DNA of 37,508 nucleotides from Stercoripulliclostridium_A sp964480195 (GTDB lineage: Bacteria; Bacillota; Clostridia; Christensenellales; DTU072). Below are positions 14,221 through 24,751 of the stretch, in pieces. The stretch covers positions 1-37,508 of the forward strand of contig CAYZOJ010000006.1 in the NCBI GenBank assembly GCA_964480195.1. Direction: 5' to 3'. A model generated the notes under the pieces. That model was not told where the DNA came from. It saw only the letters and a program-made list of their open reading frames with translations, and ran no database searches. The number at the start of each line of letters is the position of its first letter. Positions within the stretch are counted from its first letter, which is position 1. The position numbers and the translations under genes were made by a program.

Positions 14221-17200
14221 TTACTTATTTTTTTTGTTCTTGTTTTTGCCGAACACGTCTTTGCGAATATCTTTTCTGGAGTAGCCGGCGTTATAAACGG
14301 TTTTGAGCGTTATAGAACGCGCAACCAACGCAAGCGCGACGATTATGCCGATTCCTCCGATTATGCACAACGCAATGATAATCGGCGTTATATTTTCCTT
14401 ATCCTCGTCGACGGCGGTATACGTAATCGTATACGTGCTGTCGAGATAAACGAACTCGTAATTGTCGTCGCTACCTTTATTATACTGTACCGCATTAACG
14501 CCGACTTGGTTCGCGGAAAGTTTTACGGACGGAGCAAGATCTAAGTCGTCAGCGTCCTCATTCTCTACGAAACCGCTGTAATTCAATGTAAATTCGGGTT
14601 TAGTTCCGAGCTCTGCGGTAGTTTCTTCGGCGACTACATACAACGTTTTCTTAGCGATTGTAAACTGAACGGAAGTCTTACCGGTAATCTTGTAGCTAAC
14701 GTTTCCGGGCGTTACAACGAGTGTATAGCTTCCTGCGTTTTTGACAAACGTCGAGCTAAAGTTCTTAATCGGCTTACAAGTATCTCCCTCGACAACGCCT
14801 ACAAACTCGACTTTAATATCGTTGCGCCTGTCGTAACCGTTATAGACAAGTCCGGTGTAATCGGAAATCTTTACTTGAATTTCGCGTTGTTTGATGACGA
14901 ATTTCTCGGTAACGGAAACGCGGGTATAGTTTGTCGTTTCTTCGTATTTTGCCGAAATCGTGTGTTCTCCGGCTGGCGGGAATGCCGGCATCGTGTTATT
15001 GTCGTCCATAAAGGAATACGATACGTTCAACACCTCATTGAGTCCCGCACTCGACGTTGCCGTCGCGGTTACAGGGGTAAAGCTACCATATACCTGATTC
15101 AAAAGACCGTCGAACGTTATCGTAGGCGCAATCTTATTTATCGTAAGTTGGGCTTTTTCCATCTCCACGGTATACTTTTCGTGTATGCCATCGTCCGCAA
15201 GCAACGAAACATAACATACGACGTCGTATCTGCCGGCGTTGGTCGGAGGCTCGTTAATGCCGTTGTCACCGCCGTAATTGCCGTCACGACCTCTGTATTT
15301 AAGATAGTAAATAACGCCGTCCTGCAAATCACTGACCTCGGGTCTCAGTTCTTTTTCCGTGCCGTCATAATCAAATGTCGCATCGGACATCGTTACGTTG
15401 GCAAGGTTCTTAATTTCTGCTTTGACACTGAACCTATCGTTTTCCAGTGCGTAGTTGCCGGCACTTGCACCCGTGAGTCTTTTGATAACGACGTTAACCG
15501 TGCTCTTACCGACACTCTTAGTGGTCAATTTTTGGTTTTCTATCTCTATCTCGACTTTGCCTATATCTTCTTTAAGCAAACCCTCGAAAGCATAGTGATT
15601 TTCGTCTATTTTTGCCGTATCCGTACCGTCAACGGGTTTAACGAATACTTCACCGCTCGGCACGACTTTCAATGCGCGTTGGGATATATTTACGGATATA
15701 GCCGTTCCCACACATTCATTCGTGCCCGCTACTTGCTCGACCGCATAGTTGGGCGAATCACATCTTACGACATACAATTTGATTTCGTATTTAGATACGT
15801 TGCGAATTGTATCGAGCGAATATCCGTCGGTATATTTTGCTACGACTTTAATGCCCTCCGTCACTACGGTTTGGGAAAGAATAAATCCGGAATACGAAAT
15901 CTCTACGGACGGAGTTTCGCCGTATGTAAGATTGATATCTTCCGTCGGGGTAGCCGTAACGGTCAATTTCTTCGGATTGATTACACCCGCTTCCGTATAT
16001 AGGACGTTTTGCGGGAGAATATAGTCGTTTACGTACTTTTCCAAAATCTCGAAATTGACGTAAATCTTCTTACCCGTGCCGGCTTCCGCACTTTCATAGT
16101 TCGCAACAGCGTTTATGCTCGCGGCGGCATAATACAAATCGTATATATCGTCGGATACGCTGACAATGGTTTTGCTGTCGCCGTCATAGGTCTTTTCGAT
16201 TGACACTTCGGGCTTAATGTCTTCATATACAAGCACTTTTTTGTTTATCATAAACACGTACTCGCATTCGTTGCCCGCGTTATCTACAAACACAGCGCGG
16301 AAGTTACCGTCGTTATATGTAGAGTCATCGTTCTCGTTTTTATTCTTAAAGCTGAAAGTAAGTTCGTAACCTTGCTCTCTATAGTGTTCGTAATCATCTC
16401 CACGAACGGCTTTGTCTTTTATTTCGAGCGTAATATACGTGGACCAGTCGAATCCCGCATCGGAACCATACCTATCAACATAAGTTTTATAGTCGGTTTT
16501 CAACCAAGAAGAGGCTTTTTCCACTTCGACGGAAACGATTGCGTCATAAAGGTTCGGATCGCTTTCGCCGAAAGTCTTTTGGAGTTTTAGAGGATCGAGT
16601 TCAACCCTAACAGCCTTGCCTAAAATGACGAACTTACCGATATTGGAGCCTTCGACCATTTCAAACGTATAGTTGGCGTTGGACTGCTTGAACTCCGTTT
16701 TGAGGTTATACGTGCCGACGCTCTCGTCCGTGTTCGCGCGCTCGAAAGTCAACGTAACGTTATCTATTCCGAAAACGGACGTAATAACGGATACTGTTTG
16801 CGTAAGAGCGGGAACTTCGTCTTGATAGTCAATGGTAAAGAGATTCGGTTCGAACTCAACCACACGCTTTACTATTGTGAATATACCGCCTGCGTTTCTA
16901 TTCATCGTAATGGCATAGTTATTCGCATGTGGCTGATCTTCGGCAGGGTCAAATCCGACATAGTCGTAACCGCCGTACGTGTAACCGCCGTTATTATCAA
17001 CGATCAAAACTACATCTTCACAATTCGGGTCGCTTCTGTCACGTTTGAGAACGACCGTAATCTTTTCTCCGCCCACACCGTCTATGACCTGAGTGAAATC
17101 ACAAGACGCGTCACTGTCACCGTAAGTCTTGGTTACGCCGACTTTAGGCTCAAAATAGATGTCGCAAGCAATAATTTCCAACGTCTGCGTCAACTCATGT

Positions 17201-20200
17201 TCGCGTCCGTCATCATCGAGTTCATAGTTTCTCGACGTTAGCGAAGCCGTTGCATAATAAATGCCGACATTGCGCGGAACCACTGAATTACCTTCTGCAT
17301 CCAAAACTTCGACGCTGATATCGACGCCTTCATTGGACGCGAGACCGCTGGTGTTTCCGTTGCCGTCATTGTTTAAGCGTCCGTTTGTTTTGGCATAAAC
17401 TTTTGCAACCACTTTTACGTCCTCGGCGGAATATGTCATTTTACCGACGTTCTCAAACTCTATAACGAGTTTACGCGGTAAAACCGTGAACCCGAAATTA
17501 TCGTCCGTGATTGTAGTTCCGTCTATTTCCGAAAGATTAAGCGTATAATTCTGCGCGCTTTCGGTCTCGGGTAATGCGAGCTTAACACTGTAGCTACCCG
17601 CGTCTTTGCAATACCCGACAAGTTCGCCGGCTATATTGTCGGTATAATCCGTAAAGATATGCTCCAACTCAACCTTGTCTTCGTCGCCGTCGGCAAGACC
17701 GTTCAACTTATAATCTATCCGAATCTCAGAGCCCGTGTAATAAGGAGTCGGATTTCCCAACATATTGAATTCGCTTATCGTTAACTCTTTCTTTTTAATA
17801 GTAAACGAGGCGGTATTATTCTCTATTTCATAGTTATTCGAACCACTGCTTACAGTAACGCTATAAGTACCGCTGTTTATCGGATTGTCTACAGACATAC
17901 CGTTTAGCATATACGCAACGTTTATTGACACAACGTCGGTTCCTGTTTGGTCGTCATCCGCCCAATCGCATTTTATAAACTGCGCACTACGATTATATGT
18001 TACGTCGGTGTTGCCTTTATCGTCTCCATACTTGACCTTTACCACCTTCTTAGCGATATCAAAGTTATAAGGCGTTTGCTTATATGCGTCTTGTTTGTTT
18101 TCTATAACATAGTTTTGAGATATAGGGTTATTAAACATCAACGTGGCAATCGCGCGATAAGAACCCGCATCTTTGGGTCCGCCTGTTAAGACGTTATACA
18201 TTCCGCCGTTGATAGACTCGTAATACAAGCTTATGGTAAGCTTGTCGCCTTCACATATTTCTTGTTTATCATCAAAGTCTACTTCAACCCCTTGTTCTTC
18301 AGCGTTATATACGAGCTTATCACCGGGGATAGAGAACTTTATATGGATCGGTTTCGGCGTGATGATAAACGTGGCGGTCGGAACGGGATCCGGGAGTTTG
18401 TAGTTGACAACAGTTCCCGTCAATTCGACTATCGCTTCATATTCGCCGGCGCCTGTCGGAGCGGTCTCGCTATAATCGGTCGAAGACGTACTTCCATATT
18501 TTCTATATTTAACGGTGTATTCGGGGACACTTTCACCTTCTACGACGCCCTTGAAATTCACCCACACACCGGATGTATGTTCACTATCATAAGGCAAACC
18601 GCTGTATACACTCGTGCCGTTATATACGTAACTACCGCCCGCGCCTACATATTCGACCGTCAACGTCCCGGGCTCGATTGTAAACTTTTTGACAACAGCT
18701 CCTCCATAATTGCCTTTACCGGTGATTGTAACGGTAGGCGCATTATCGCTATCGGCGGTCGCGACAAATATATTTTTATCATACGTAAGCTCATAATCGA
18801 CACCATTATCCAATTTCGTTGTCTGTTTTCCCGTAAGCTTAACATATACATCCGGCGTAGGTTCTATTACGCTTCCTGTGTATCCGAAGTTCGGAATTTC
18901 ACTAACCGTAACAACCGCGTCGGATAAAACAAACGGTTCAATTATTAATTGTCCTTCTAAAGAACCGGTATATTTGTCATTTTGGTCGGCATAGGCTTTG
19001 ATTGTGTATGTTCCGACATTCGCTGCCAATCCATTGCTTATTTCTTCTCCGTTTTCGTTATAAATGTGGTACGTTAAAGATATGATATCGTTATTGACGC
19101 GTCCATCTGTGACTGTCGCCGAGAAGCCCTTCCCGGTGCCGTCATATGTATATGTAATTTTATTTTCATCATTGGCATTATCGAAAGCAATCGTTACCTG
19201 TCTTGCCACAACTTCAATTTCTTGCGACTGACTTGTTTCGGCTATTACATAGTCGGATAATACCGCATATCCTGCCTCGACGAGGGATACCTTCGCGGTA
19301 TATGTGCCTACATCCATAACAACATCCGTCCATCCGTTACCGACGTAATATGTTAATGCGAAGTTCGCATCCGTTAACGCGGTATTGGCGGTCGCAATCG
19401 TAACATGCAAACCTGCTTCATTGGTAATAGTATAATTATTACCATTATCATCCTTCTTTATAACTTGGTTACTATAATTCACGCCTGCGTACGTAAGATC
19501 TTGTACACTATCCGACGTACCCGTATAATACTTCAACGCTATTTCCAAAGGATTGATTGTTATTGTCCCGTGCGTGTTACTGTATCTTTCATAGCCGGAT
19601 TCAATCACATAGTTACTGTTGTCTATTGAAGCTACAGCATCATACCCGTTTCCGGCGTGCCAAATATCGTCGACGCCAAGCGCTTTGCCGTTTTGCTCGT
19701 AAGCCAATGATATATTTATCGTATCGGTTCCGCACAAACTATTTTGACTTAGTGCTACCTCTATAATCTTTTCCGAATTACTAAACGTCTTCGTAGTACG
19801 CTCATCAACAGTCTCATCCTCCCTCTTTTTATCATACGGAAATTGGGTCCAATCGAGTTGGATCGGCTTGGGAACGATTGTATAGGTTGCGGAAAGAACC
19901 GCCATGTTCGTTGCTATACTATAGTTTGCACCGGCATCTCCGGAGAGCGTTGCAAATGCAAAATAATCGCCGACACCTACCGTTTCGTACGGCGTGCCCC
20001 TACCGTAATCATAAGCTTTTTCCGAAAGATATGTGTTAACCTCTACGGACAACCTATTCTGGTCTTGTTCCAACAAATTGTTCGCTGTTGCCGTCGGTTT
20101 TTGATACACGCCGTTATATGTAAGCTCGGTATTTTTCCAATCAACGCCTATTACACGCTTAGTGATTTGACCGGTAAGTTCAAAATCCTGTGTTCCGCCA

Positions 20201-22365
20201 CCTGCGAGTTGATAGTTACCGGTAACCACAAAACCTACAACATTAACGGTTTTGCTGTCCCCTGCATCCGCGCTATCATAGGTGGAGGAAACTTTGTCAA
20301 AATCATATTTGGGTTCTGTGATAGGATCGTTGCCGTTCAAGTCTTTCAGGTAATAGTGTTCTCCGCGTATCAACGCGCCTATGCTCTTTGTCCCGTCATA
20401 CACTTTGGTAAGTACCGCCGAGCCCTTAGTAAATGTCAATGAGGCTCTATTTATGCGACATGTGTACGTGGCGGGTTCATAACGATAAAGTATCGACGGT
20501 CCGTTTTCAAAGTCGGAAGCGATAACTTCGCCCTTAGGCACTTCAACGTCTTCGCCGTTTGCGCCTTGCTTATAAAGTCTAATCGTATACTTGCCGACAT
20601 TTCTTCCCGTCGTAATCGTGTTGTTGCCGTATGTGCCGTACGTGTTTTCTTTTTCTACGTCGTTCGTTTCGATATCGTGAATTATCACCCATCTCAAATC
20701 TGCGCGCAATGCGGTTCCCGATACGGGAGAGCCGTTAAACGTTATGCCCGCATTGTCATAGGTTTTCTCCCATTCGCCAGCACTATTCAATGTGGCTCCA
20801 CCGCTGAAATCGGTAGACATTGTATATGTCTCAGTGGCTACGCTCGCACGGAATTCGTCACAAGATACGTCCGCACCCGCGATAAACGTGTAATTCCTTA
20901 CAAGTGCGTCTTTATAAATGTTGGTATAATTACCGAAAGTCGAGTTCTTCTTGTAAGAAATCGCAGTAATCCAATAAGTATCTTTACAACTTACTTCTAT
21001 ATCCAATTTGCCGTCCTTAAGTCCGACTATCGTCGCGGTACCGTATCCGTTCGCGACACCGTTAAGAGTTACGTAATTGCTCGGAGTATATGCATGGAAC
21101 GTGGTAGTCGCGACATCGCCTTCGCCGATAGCAACAGCATTAAAATTAGTCCCTACCGCGTCCGTCACGGATATGGAACTAATTGCAGGAGCAGAATCCG
21201 TCGCAGTAACAGTCTGTTGACCTCTTGCCGCGGTTGTGCCGTCGGCAACGTTACGCCATAAGTTGGCAATAACGTGTTGGGCGTTTGTTCTTCCGATAAG
21301 AACGCCCGCACGGAGTTTATTGTCAGCCGTAAGTCGCGCAACATACGCTTTGCCCGTCGCCTTAAACCATAAACCCGAAACATTAAGTACGCCGTTCGTA
21401 TCATATCCGGCACCGAGGAGCAAGCCCGCGGCATTTATGTTGTGCGAACGACTTTGGTCGGAACCGTTCGCCAAACCGGACGTATACGCACCAACGACGC
21501 CTTTTCCTGAAAGCGTAAGACTCGTAACCGTGGTTTGTGCGACCGCAGTTTCGCCTATTAATCCGCCGGCGTTAGCTCTATCCTTACGCGCCGGGCTCGA
21601 GCAATTAACCGAGTCGCCTTTGTAGGTTTTACCTGCGTCCAAGTTTTCGGCATGTGCAAATATCGAACCGGAGTTGTTCAACACTATATTCTTGATAGTT
21701 GCACCTTCGGATCTTCCGATTAGTCCGCCTACTACCGCACCTTGTCCGCTGGCATGAGAATCGAATTTTTTGTCATTCTGTGTGCCGGAAGCACCATCAA
21801 TTCCGATAACCGCAAATTTGCCGGTTATTTCAAGTTCTACGTTTTCGAATTTAGCATTATTCTTGGCAATCGCGCACACAATACCCGCATACAGCGTCGT
21901 ACTCGCGTTTTCCTGTCCCGCATTGGAGTTCGTAGCGGTGAGTTTGTAATTGCCCGTGAACTTTATCTTGACGTTTTTTATAGTTCCGCCACTTATAACG
22001 CCGAACAATGCGCCTATGTAATGGTCCTGCTGACTCGAAGCCGTACCGTAAGACTGATTAACGCTTCCGGATAACGTAATCGTATGTCCGTCGCCGTCAA
22101 ACGTACCACTAAAGGTCTTATAAGAAAGTTGTGCGCTTAACGTTACGTCTTCCGTAAGTTTGTAATCTCCGCTCGATGCGTTGAGCAACGTACTTATGGT
22201 GCTTTGCGTTAGCTCCGTAGCGGCTTCAGCCGTGGGAAGTTCGTTAGTTCCGTCAACGGGAATCGTAATGACGGCGACAGTCGCCACAAGCGCTATGATC
22301 GCTACAATCGCGAATGTCGTTACAAACGTTTTGATAAGTCTTTTTTTATTGCCGATCGCGTCCAT
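14221..22365 (-). CDS. Giant repeat-rich surface protein (GLUG-like and YDG/MBG-like repeats)
   Basis: A 2714-residue secreted and membrane-anchored protein. Residues 8-35 form a signal or anchor segment after a basic start. Residues of about 90-400 contain repeated GLIG/GTIKNV-type units (GGLIGRSEGATIKNI, GGLIGETAV), typical of GLUG beta-helix regions. From about 440 to 2640 there are many Ig-like units of 70-90 residues with YDGT, YNGT or YGD near their starts (for example YDGTKSIG, YDGTGKGF, YNGTSVY, YGETPSVE, YDGTEKEL) and VGTYT or AGSY near their ends, as in the YDG and MBG families of bacterial adhesins. A hydrophobic helix at about 2660-2683 and a Lys-rich tail end it; no LPXTG is visible. 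AGGAG precedes the ATG. It lies between scpB and peptidoglycan genes and ends at a strong terminator. A role in adhesion is inference. Confidence 0.92.
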   Translation of the reverse strand: MDAIGNKKRLIKTFVTTFAIVAIIALVATVAVITIPVDGTNELPTAEAATELTQSTISTLLNASSGDYKLTEDVTLSAQLSYKTFSGTFDGDGHTITLSGSVNQSYGTASSQQDHYIGALFGVISGGTIKNVKIKFTGNYKLTATNSNAGQENASTTLYAGIVCAIAKNNAKFENVELEITGKFAVIGIDGASGTQNDKKFDSHASGQGAVVGGLIGRSEGATIKNIVLNNSGSIFAHAENLDAGKTYKGDSVNCSSPARKDRANAGGLIGETAVAQTTVTSLTLSGKGVVGAYTSGLANGSDQSRSHNINAAGLLLGAGYDTNGVLNVSGLWFKATGKAYVARLTADNKLRAGVLIGRTNAQHVIANLWRNVADGTTAARGQQTVTATDSAPAISSISVTDAVGTNFNAVAIGEGDVATTTFHAYTPSNYVTLNGVANGYGTATIVGLKDGKLDIEVSCKDTYWITAISYKKNSTFGNYTNIYKDALVRNYTFIAGADVSCDEFRASVATETYTMSTDFSGGATLNSAGEWEKTYDNAGITFNGSPVSGTALRADLRWVIIHDIETNDVEKENTYGTYGNNTITTGRNVGKYTIRLYKQGANGEDVEVPKGEVIASDFENGPSILYRYEPATYTCRINRASLTFTKGSAVLTKVYDGTKSIGALIRGEHYYLKDLNGNDPITEPKYDFDKVSSTYDSADAGDSKTVNVVGFVVTGNYQLAGGGTQDFELTGQITKRVIGVDWKNTELTYNGVYQKPTATANNLLEQDQNRLSVEVNTYLSEKAYDYGRGTPYETVGVGDYFAFATLSGDAGANYSIATNMAVLSATYTIVPKPIQLDWTQFPYDKKREDETVDERTTKTFSNSEKIIEVALSQNSLCGTDTINISLAYEQNGKALGVDDIWHAGNGYDAVASIDNSNYVIESGYERYSNTHGTITINPLEIALKYYTGTSDSVQDLTYAGVNYSNQVIKKDDNGNNYTITNEAGLHVTIATANTALTDANFALTYYVGNGWTDVVMDVGTYTAKVSLVEAGYAVLSDYVIAETSQSQEIEVVARQVTIAFDNANDENKITYTYDGTGKGFSATVTDGRVNNDIISLTYHIYNENGEEISNGLAANVGTYTIKAYADQNDKYTGSLEGQLIIEPFVLSDAVVTVSEIPNFGYTGSVIEPTPDVYVKLTGKQTTKLDNGVDYELTYDKNIFVATADSDNAPTVTITGKGNYGGAVVKKFTIEPGTLTVEYVGAGGSYVYNGTSVYSGLPYDSEHTSGVWVNFKGVVEGESVPEYTVKYRKYGSTSSTDYSETAPTGAGEYEAIVELTGTVVNYKLPDPVPTATFIITPKPIHIKFSIPGDKLVYNAEEQGVEVDFDDKQEICEGDKLTISLYYESINGGMYNVLTGGPKDAGSYRAIATLMFNNPISQNYVIENKQDAYKQTPYNFDIAKKVVKVKYGDDKGNTDVTYNRSAQFIKCDWADDDQTGTDVVSINVAYMLNGMSVDNPINSGTYSVTVSSGSNNYEIENNTASFTIKKKELTISEFNMLGNPTPYYTGSEIRIDYKLNGLADGDEDKVELEHIFTDYTDNIAGELVGYCKDAGSYSVKLALPETESAQNYTLNLSEIDGTTITDDNFGFTVLPRKLVIEFENVGKMTYSAEDVKVVAKVYAKTNGRLNNDGNGNTSGLASNEGVDISVEVLDAEGNSVVPRNVGIYYATASLTSRNYELDDDGREHELTQTLEIIACDIYFEPKVGVTKTYGDSDASCDFTQVIDGVGGEKITVVLKRDRSDPNCEDVVLIVDNNGGYTYGGYDYVGFDPAEDQPHANNYAITMNRNAGGIFTIVKRVVEFEPNLFTIDYQDEVPALTQTVSVITSVFGIDNVTLTFERANTDESVGTYNLKTEFKQSNANYTFEMVEGSNIGKFVILGKAVRVELDPLKLQKTFGESDPNLYDAIVSVEVEKASSWLKTDYKTYVDRYGSDAGFDWSTYITLEIKDKAVRGDDYEHYREQGYELTFSFKNKNENDDSTYNDGNFRAVFVDNAGNECEYVFMINKKVLVYEDIKPEVSIEKTYDGDSKTIVSVSDDIYDLYYAAASINAVANYESAEAGTGKKIYVNFEILEKYVNDYILPQNVLYTEAGVINPKKLTVTATPTEDINLTYGETPSVEISYSGFILSQTVVTEGIKVVAKYTDGYSLDTIRNVSKYEIKLYVVRCDSPNYAVEQVAGTNECVGTAISVNISQRALKVVPSGEVFVKPVDGTDTAKIDENHYAFEGLLKEDIGKVEIEIENQKLTTKSVGKSTVNVVIKRLTGASAGNYALENDRFSVKAEIKNLANVTMSDATFDYDGTEKELRPEVSDLQDGVIYYLKYRGRDGNYGGDNGINEPPTNAGRYDVVCYVSLLADDGIHEKYTVEMEKAQLTINKIAPTITFDGLLNQVYGSFTPVTATATSSAGLNEVLNVSYSFMDDNNTMPAFPPAGEHTISAKYEETTNYTRVSVTEKFVIKQREIQVKISDYTGLVYNGYDRRNDIKVEFVGVVEGDTCKPIKNFSSTFVKNAGSYTLVVTPGNVSYKITGKTSVQFTIAKKTLYVVAEETTAELGTKPEFTLNYSGFVENEDADDLDLAPSVKLSANQVGVNAVQYNKGSDDNYEFVYLDSTYTITYTAVDEDKENITPIIIALCIIGGIGIIVALALVARSITLKTVYNAGYSRKDIRKDVFGKNKNKKNK

Positions 22366-22418
22366 CGTTTACTCCTATTTTCGATGTGTTCGATATTTTT
22401 TAGTGTGTGATAAGTGCT

Positions 22419-23147
22419 TTAATCGTCGATTTCAACAACGTCTTCGCCTTCAAGGAAGTCGGGCATATCGTCATCGTCGTCATCATCGAAGAAATCGTCC
22501 GGATCTTCTTCTGCCGCGAGAGCTTCTTCCGCATCCGTTCCGACGCCTTTTTGCTCTTCTTTCGGCGCGCCTTCGATATCGCGTTCGCGATATAAGGTAT
22601 CCGTCTTTTTGTAGTATTTCTCGAAATTGTTGCGTATCTTGCGCATCAAATCTTCATAATCCGGAAGTTCCGATAAATCTTCGAGTCCGAACTTACGCAA
22701 GAACTCCAACGTCGTACCGTATAATACGGGACGACCTACCGTTTCCTTTCTGCCGACGGCTTCGATAAGGTTGAGCTTCAAAAGCATAGCTATAACGTAA
22801 TCGGAACCGACTCCGCGTAAATCTTCGATTTCCGCACGGGTTACGGGCTGTTTGTATGCAACTATCGCAAGCACTTGCAAAAGCGTTTTACTAAGCTCTC
22901 TCTCGCGCGTTTCGAGTAGCATATCCGCCAAAATATCCCCGTATGCGGGATTCGATTGAAAACGATATATTTTGTCAGTCAATATCAAATGGATTCCGCG
23001 GTTTTCGGAATATTGCTTGCGCAAATCCTCGACTGCTTTATCTATCTCTTTACGGCTGAATTCGTTGCCTAATCCTTTGTAGAGCTCTTCTTTTCGCATG
23101 CCTTCTCCGCTCGCAAAAAGTAAAGCCTCAATTATATCCGTCAACAT
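22419..23147 (-). CDS. scpB: Segregation and condensation protein B
   Basis: A 242-residue partner of SMC and ScpA in chromosome condensation. Two winged helices fill about 1-165: LLFASGEGMRKEEL at the start, then the family segment LLQVLAIVAYKQPVTRAEIEDLRGVGSD and GRPVLYGTT. The C-terminus is unusually acidic, ending with runs of Asp (FFDDDDDDDMPDFLEG) that core family members lack. AGGAGG lies 12 bases before the ATG, and the start overlaps scpA by 20 bases, so the two are likely coupled. The stop is 53 bases before the giant surface-protein gene. Confidence 0.95.
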   Translation of the reverse strand: MLTDIIEALLFASGEGMRKEELYKGLGNEFSRKEIDKAVEDLRKQYSENRGIHLILTDKIYRFQSNPAYGDILADMLLETRERELSKTLLQVLAIVAYKQPVTRAEIEDLRGVGSDYVIAMLLKLNLIEAVGRKETVGRPVLYGTTLEFLRKFGLEDLSELPDYEDLMRKIRNNFEKYYKKTDTLYRERDIEGAPKEEQKGVGTDAEEALAAEEDPDDFFDDDDDDDMPDFLEGEDVVEIDD

Positions 23148-23964
23148 CTTTAAGTATGTCCTCCTGCTTGTTAAAGTTATCCGTTGCCGGTTGGTGAGTG
23201 ATGATTATTTCCCCTTCCGTCGTTCCGTCCGCTTCGACGGTGGCTATCTGCTGTTTTACGATTTCCAGCACGGCAAGGAAGGTGTTGATTATCTCTAATT
23301 TGTTGAATCCCTTTTCGAATAAGTCGGTAAGCTTTACCTTATGGAAAGCGCGTAACGCTTCGACGATATCGAGCATTCTGTCCGCAACGGTAAATCTTTC
23401 GCTTGCGATTGTCTTTTCCGTCGTGTGGTCGTCTTCGAATTCGGCACGTTCGAGCATCCTCGAAAACGCGTCAATCATCTTTTGTAACGAGAACTCTTTT
23501 ATTACGAGTTTGTATTCGTCTTCGCCGAACGCCGGAGCACGATAAAATCTGTTTAATATCTCGTATTCGCGCAACTTTTCGGCGGCATTGCGATATGCTT
23601 CGTATTCTTCCGCTCGTAAGAAGAATAATTGCTCGTCGGTTAAATCTTCGATATCGGTATCGACGACTTCGGCTTTAGGAAGTAGCGAATTCGCCTTGAT
23701 CTCAACCAGAGTCGCGGCAAGCACCAAAAAGCCCGAAATGTCGTCGTAATCCTTCTCTTGCGAAGAAAGGCTCGCAACATATTCAAGGTACTTCCCCGTT
23801 ATGTCCGAAATAAAAATATCGCGTATAGCGACTTGATCGCGCTTACATATATCGAGTAACTTATCGAGAGCGACATCCTCTTCGTACAAGTGATAGCTTA
23901 AACTCGTCAGCGACAGCTTGGACGGTTCGGACGCATATTCGACGTTTAACAATTCTTCCGCCAT
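23128..23964 (-). CDS. scpA: Segregation and condensation protein A
   Basis: A 278-residue kleisin that bridges the SMC heads. The N-terminal part fits the family (SYHLYEEDVALDKLLDICKR, then ISGFLVLAATLVEIKANSLLP), and the C-terminal winged helix (LTDLFEKGF then IINTFLAVLEIVKQQ) would contact the SMC head. The length is near the usual 250-270. It begins one base after the M50 protease stop with CGGAG in front, and overlaps scpB at its end, giving an M50-scpA-scpB unit. Confidence 0.95.
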   Translation of the reverse strand: MAEELLNVEYASEPSKLSLTSLSYHLYEEDVALDKLLDICKRDQVAIRDIFISDITGKYLEYVASLSSQEKDYDDISGFLVLAATLVEIKANSLLPKAEVVDTDIEDLTDEQLFFLRAEEYEAYRNAAEKLREYEILNRFYRAPAFGEDEYKLVIKEFSLQKMIDAFSRMLERAEFEDDHTTEKTIASERFTVADRMLDIVEALRAFHKVKLTDLFEKGFNKLEIINTFLAVLEIVKQQIATVEADGTTEGEIIITHQPATDNFNKQEDILKDVDGYN

Positions 23965-23965
23965 A

Positions 23966-24700
23966 TTACGCTCCGAAATAGTTCAAAATCGACTGAGTGA
24001 TTACTTTTTGCAACATATCGTAAATAGCGTCGTTGTACATTCCGAAGATATCGAGATATCTGAAATTGAGCGCCGAAGAAATATTGCCTATAAGTATAAT
24101 GGCAAGCAATACGAAATAACCGTATCTTACCATAAAACGACTGTATTTATTGCCTGCAGGCAATAAAGAATTAACCATATTGAAGCCGTCAAGCGGATAT
24201 ATCGGCAAAAGATTGAACAACGCGAGCGTAAAGTTGATTTGTACGCCGAACTGTAATATGTAAAGCACCAAATACAATAAACACTTGGTTATCGACGAGC
24301 TCGCATCCGCCAAAGCCAATACCAACGAAGGATATGCAAGATAGATAATAAGCAAACTTATTCCGCCCAATACGAGGTTTACCACAATGCCCGCTATGGA
24401 TACGGTAAACATACCGAGTTTTTTGTTTTTGAAATTCTCGGGGTTTACGGGAACGGGTTTCGCCCATCCGAATCCGACCAAAAACATCATCAACAATCCG
24501 AGCCCGTCAAAATGAGCTACGGGATTCAAGGTAAGTCTTCCGCGTTCTTTGGCAGTGTTATCTCCGTTCAAAAGCGCAACATAGCCGTGCGCTATCTCGT
24601 GAAGCACTATAGAACAACACGCCACTATGAGTAGCGCGAGAACCGTTAAAATAATCCGAGCAATATCCATCCCGGAACTTATGAGATTATATATAAACAT
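23966..24700 (-). CDS. Site-2-type membrane metalloprotease (M50 family)
   Basis: A 244-residue polytopic protein with about five hydrophobic segments. The zinc motif HEIAH is at 34-38 inside the second hydrophobic region, and the third ligand D171 lies in LLPIYPLDGFNMV. Both fit the short, PDZ-less S2P group (YwhC/Rip-like) that sits next to scpAB in many Firmicutes. It should cleave membrane-embedded substrates, unknown here. A near-consensus promoter (24723-24751) lies just upstream, and AGGA precedes the ATG. Confidence 0.93.
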   Translation of the reverse strand: MFIYNLISSGMDIARIILTVLALLIVACCSIVLHEIAHGYVALLNGDNTAKERGRLTLNPVAHFDGLGLLMMFLVGFGWAKPVPVNPENFKNKKLGMFTVSIAGIVVNLVLGGISLLIIYLAYPSLVLALADASSSITKCLLYLVLYILQFGVQINFTLALFNLLPIYPLDGFNMVNSLLPAGNKYSRFMVRYGYFVLLAIILIGNISSALNFRYLDIFGMYNDAIYDMLQKVITQSILNYFGA

Positions 24701-24722
24701 ACGCGTGTCCTAAATTACTTAT

Positions 24723-24751
24723 ATTATATATTAGTCGCGGGCGCGTGTCAA
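24723..24751 (-). promoter_or_regulatory. Promoter of the M50-scpA-scpB operon, -35 inside an inverted repeat
   Basis: On the - strand, TTGACA (24751-24746), 17 bp and TATAAT (24728-24723) match the vegetative consensus exactly. The -35 lies in the 12-base loop of a perfect 8-bp inverted repeat, CGCGGGCG (24763-24756) and CGCCCGCG (24743-24736). The repeat has no T-tract after it in either direction, so it looks like an operator rather than a terminator. Confidence 0.85.

Noticed and set aside
14875..16002. A 375-codon + strand ORF, and several others, opposite the giant surface-protein gene
   Set aside because: They are antisense to the repeat units, Arg/Tyr/Phe-rich, lack ribosome binding sites and match no family by eye.
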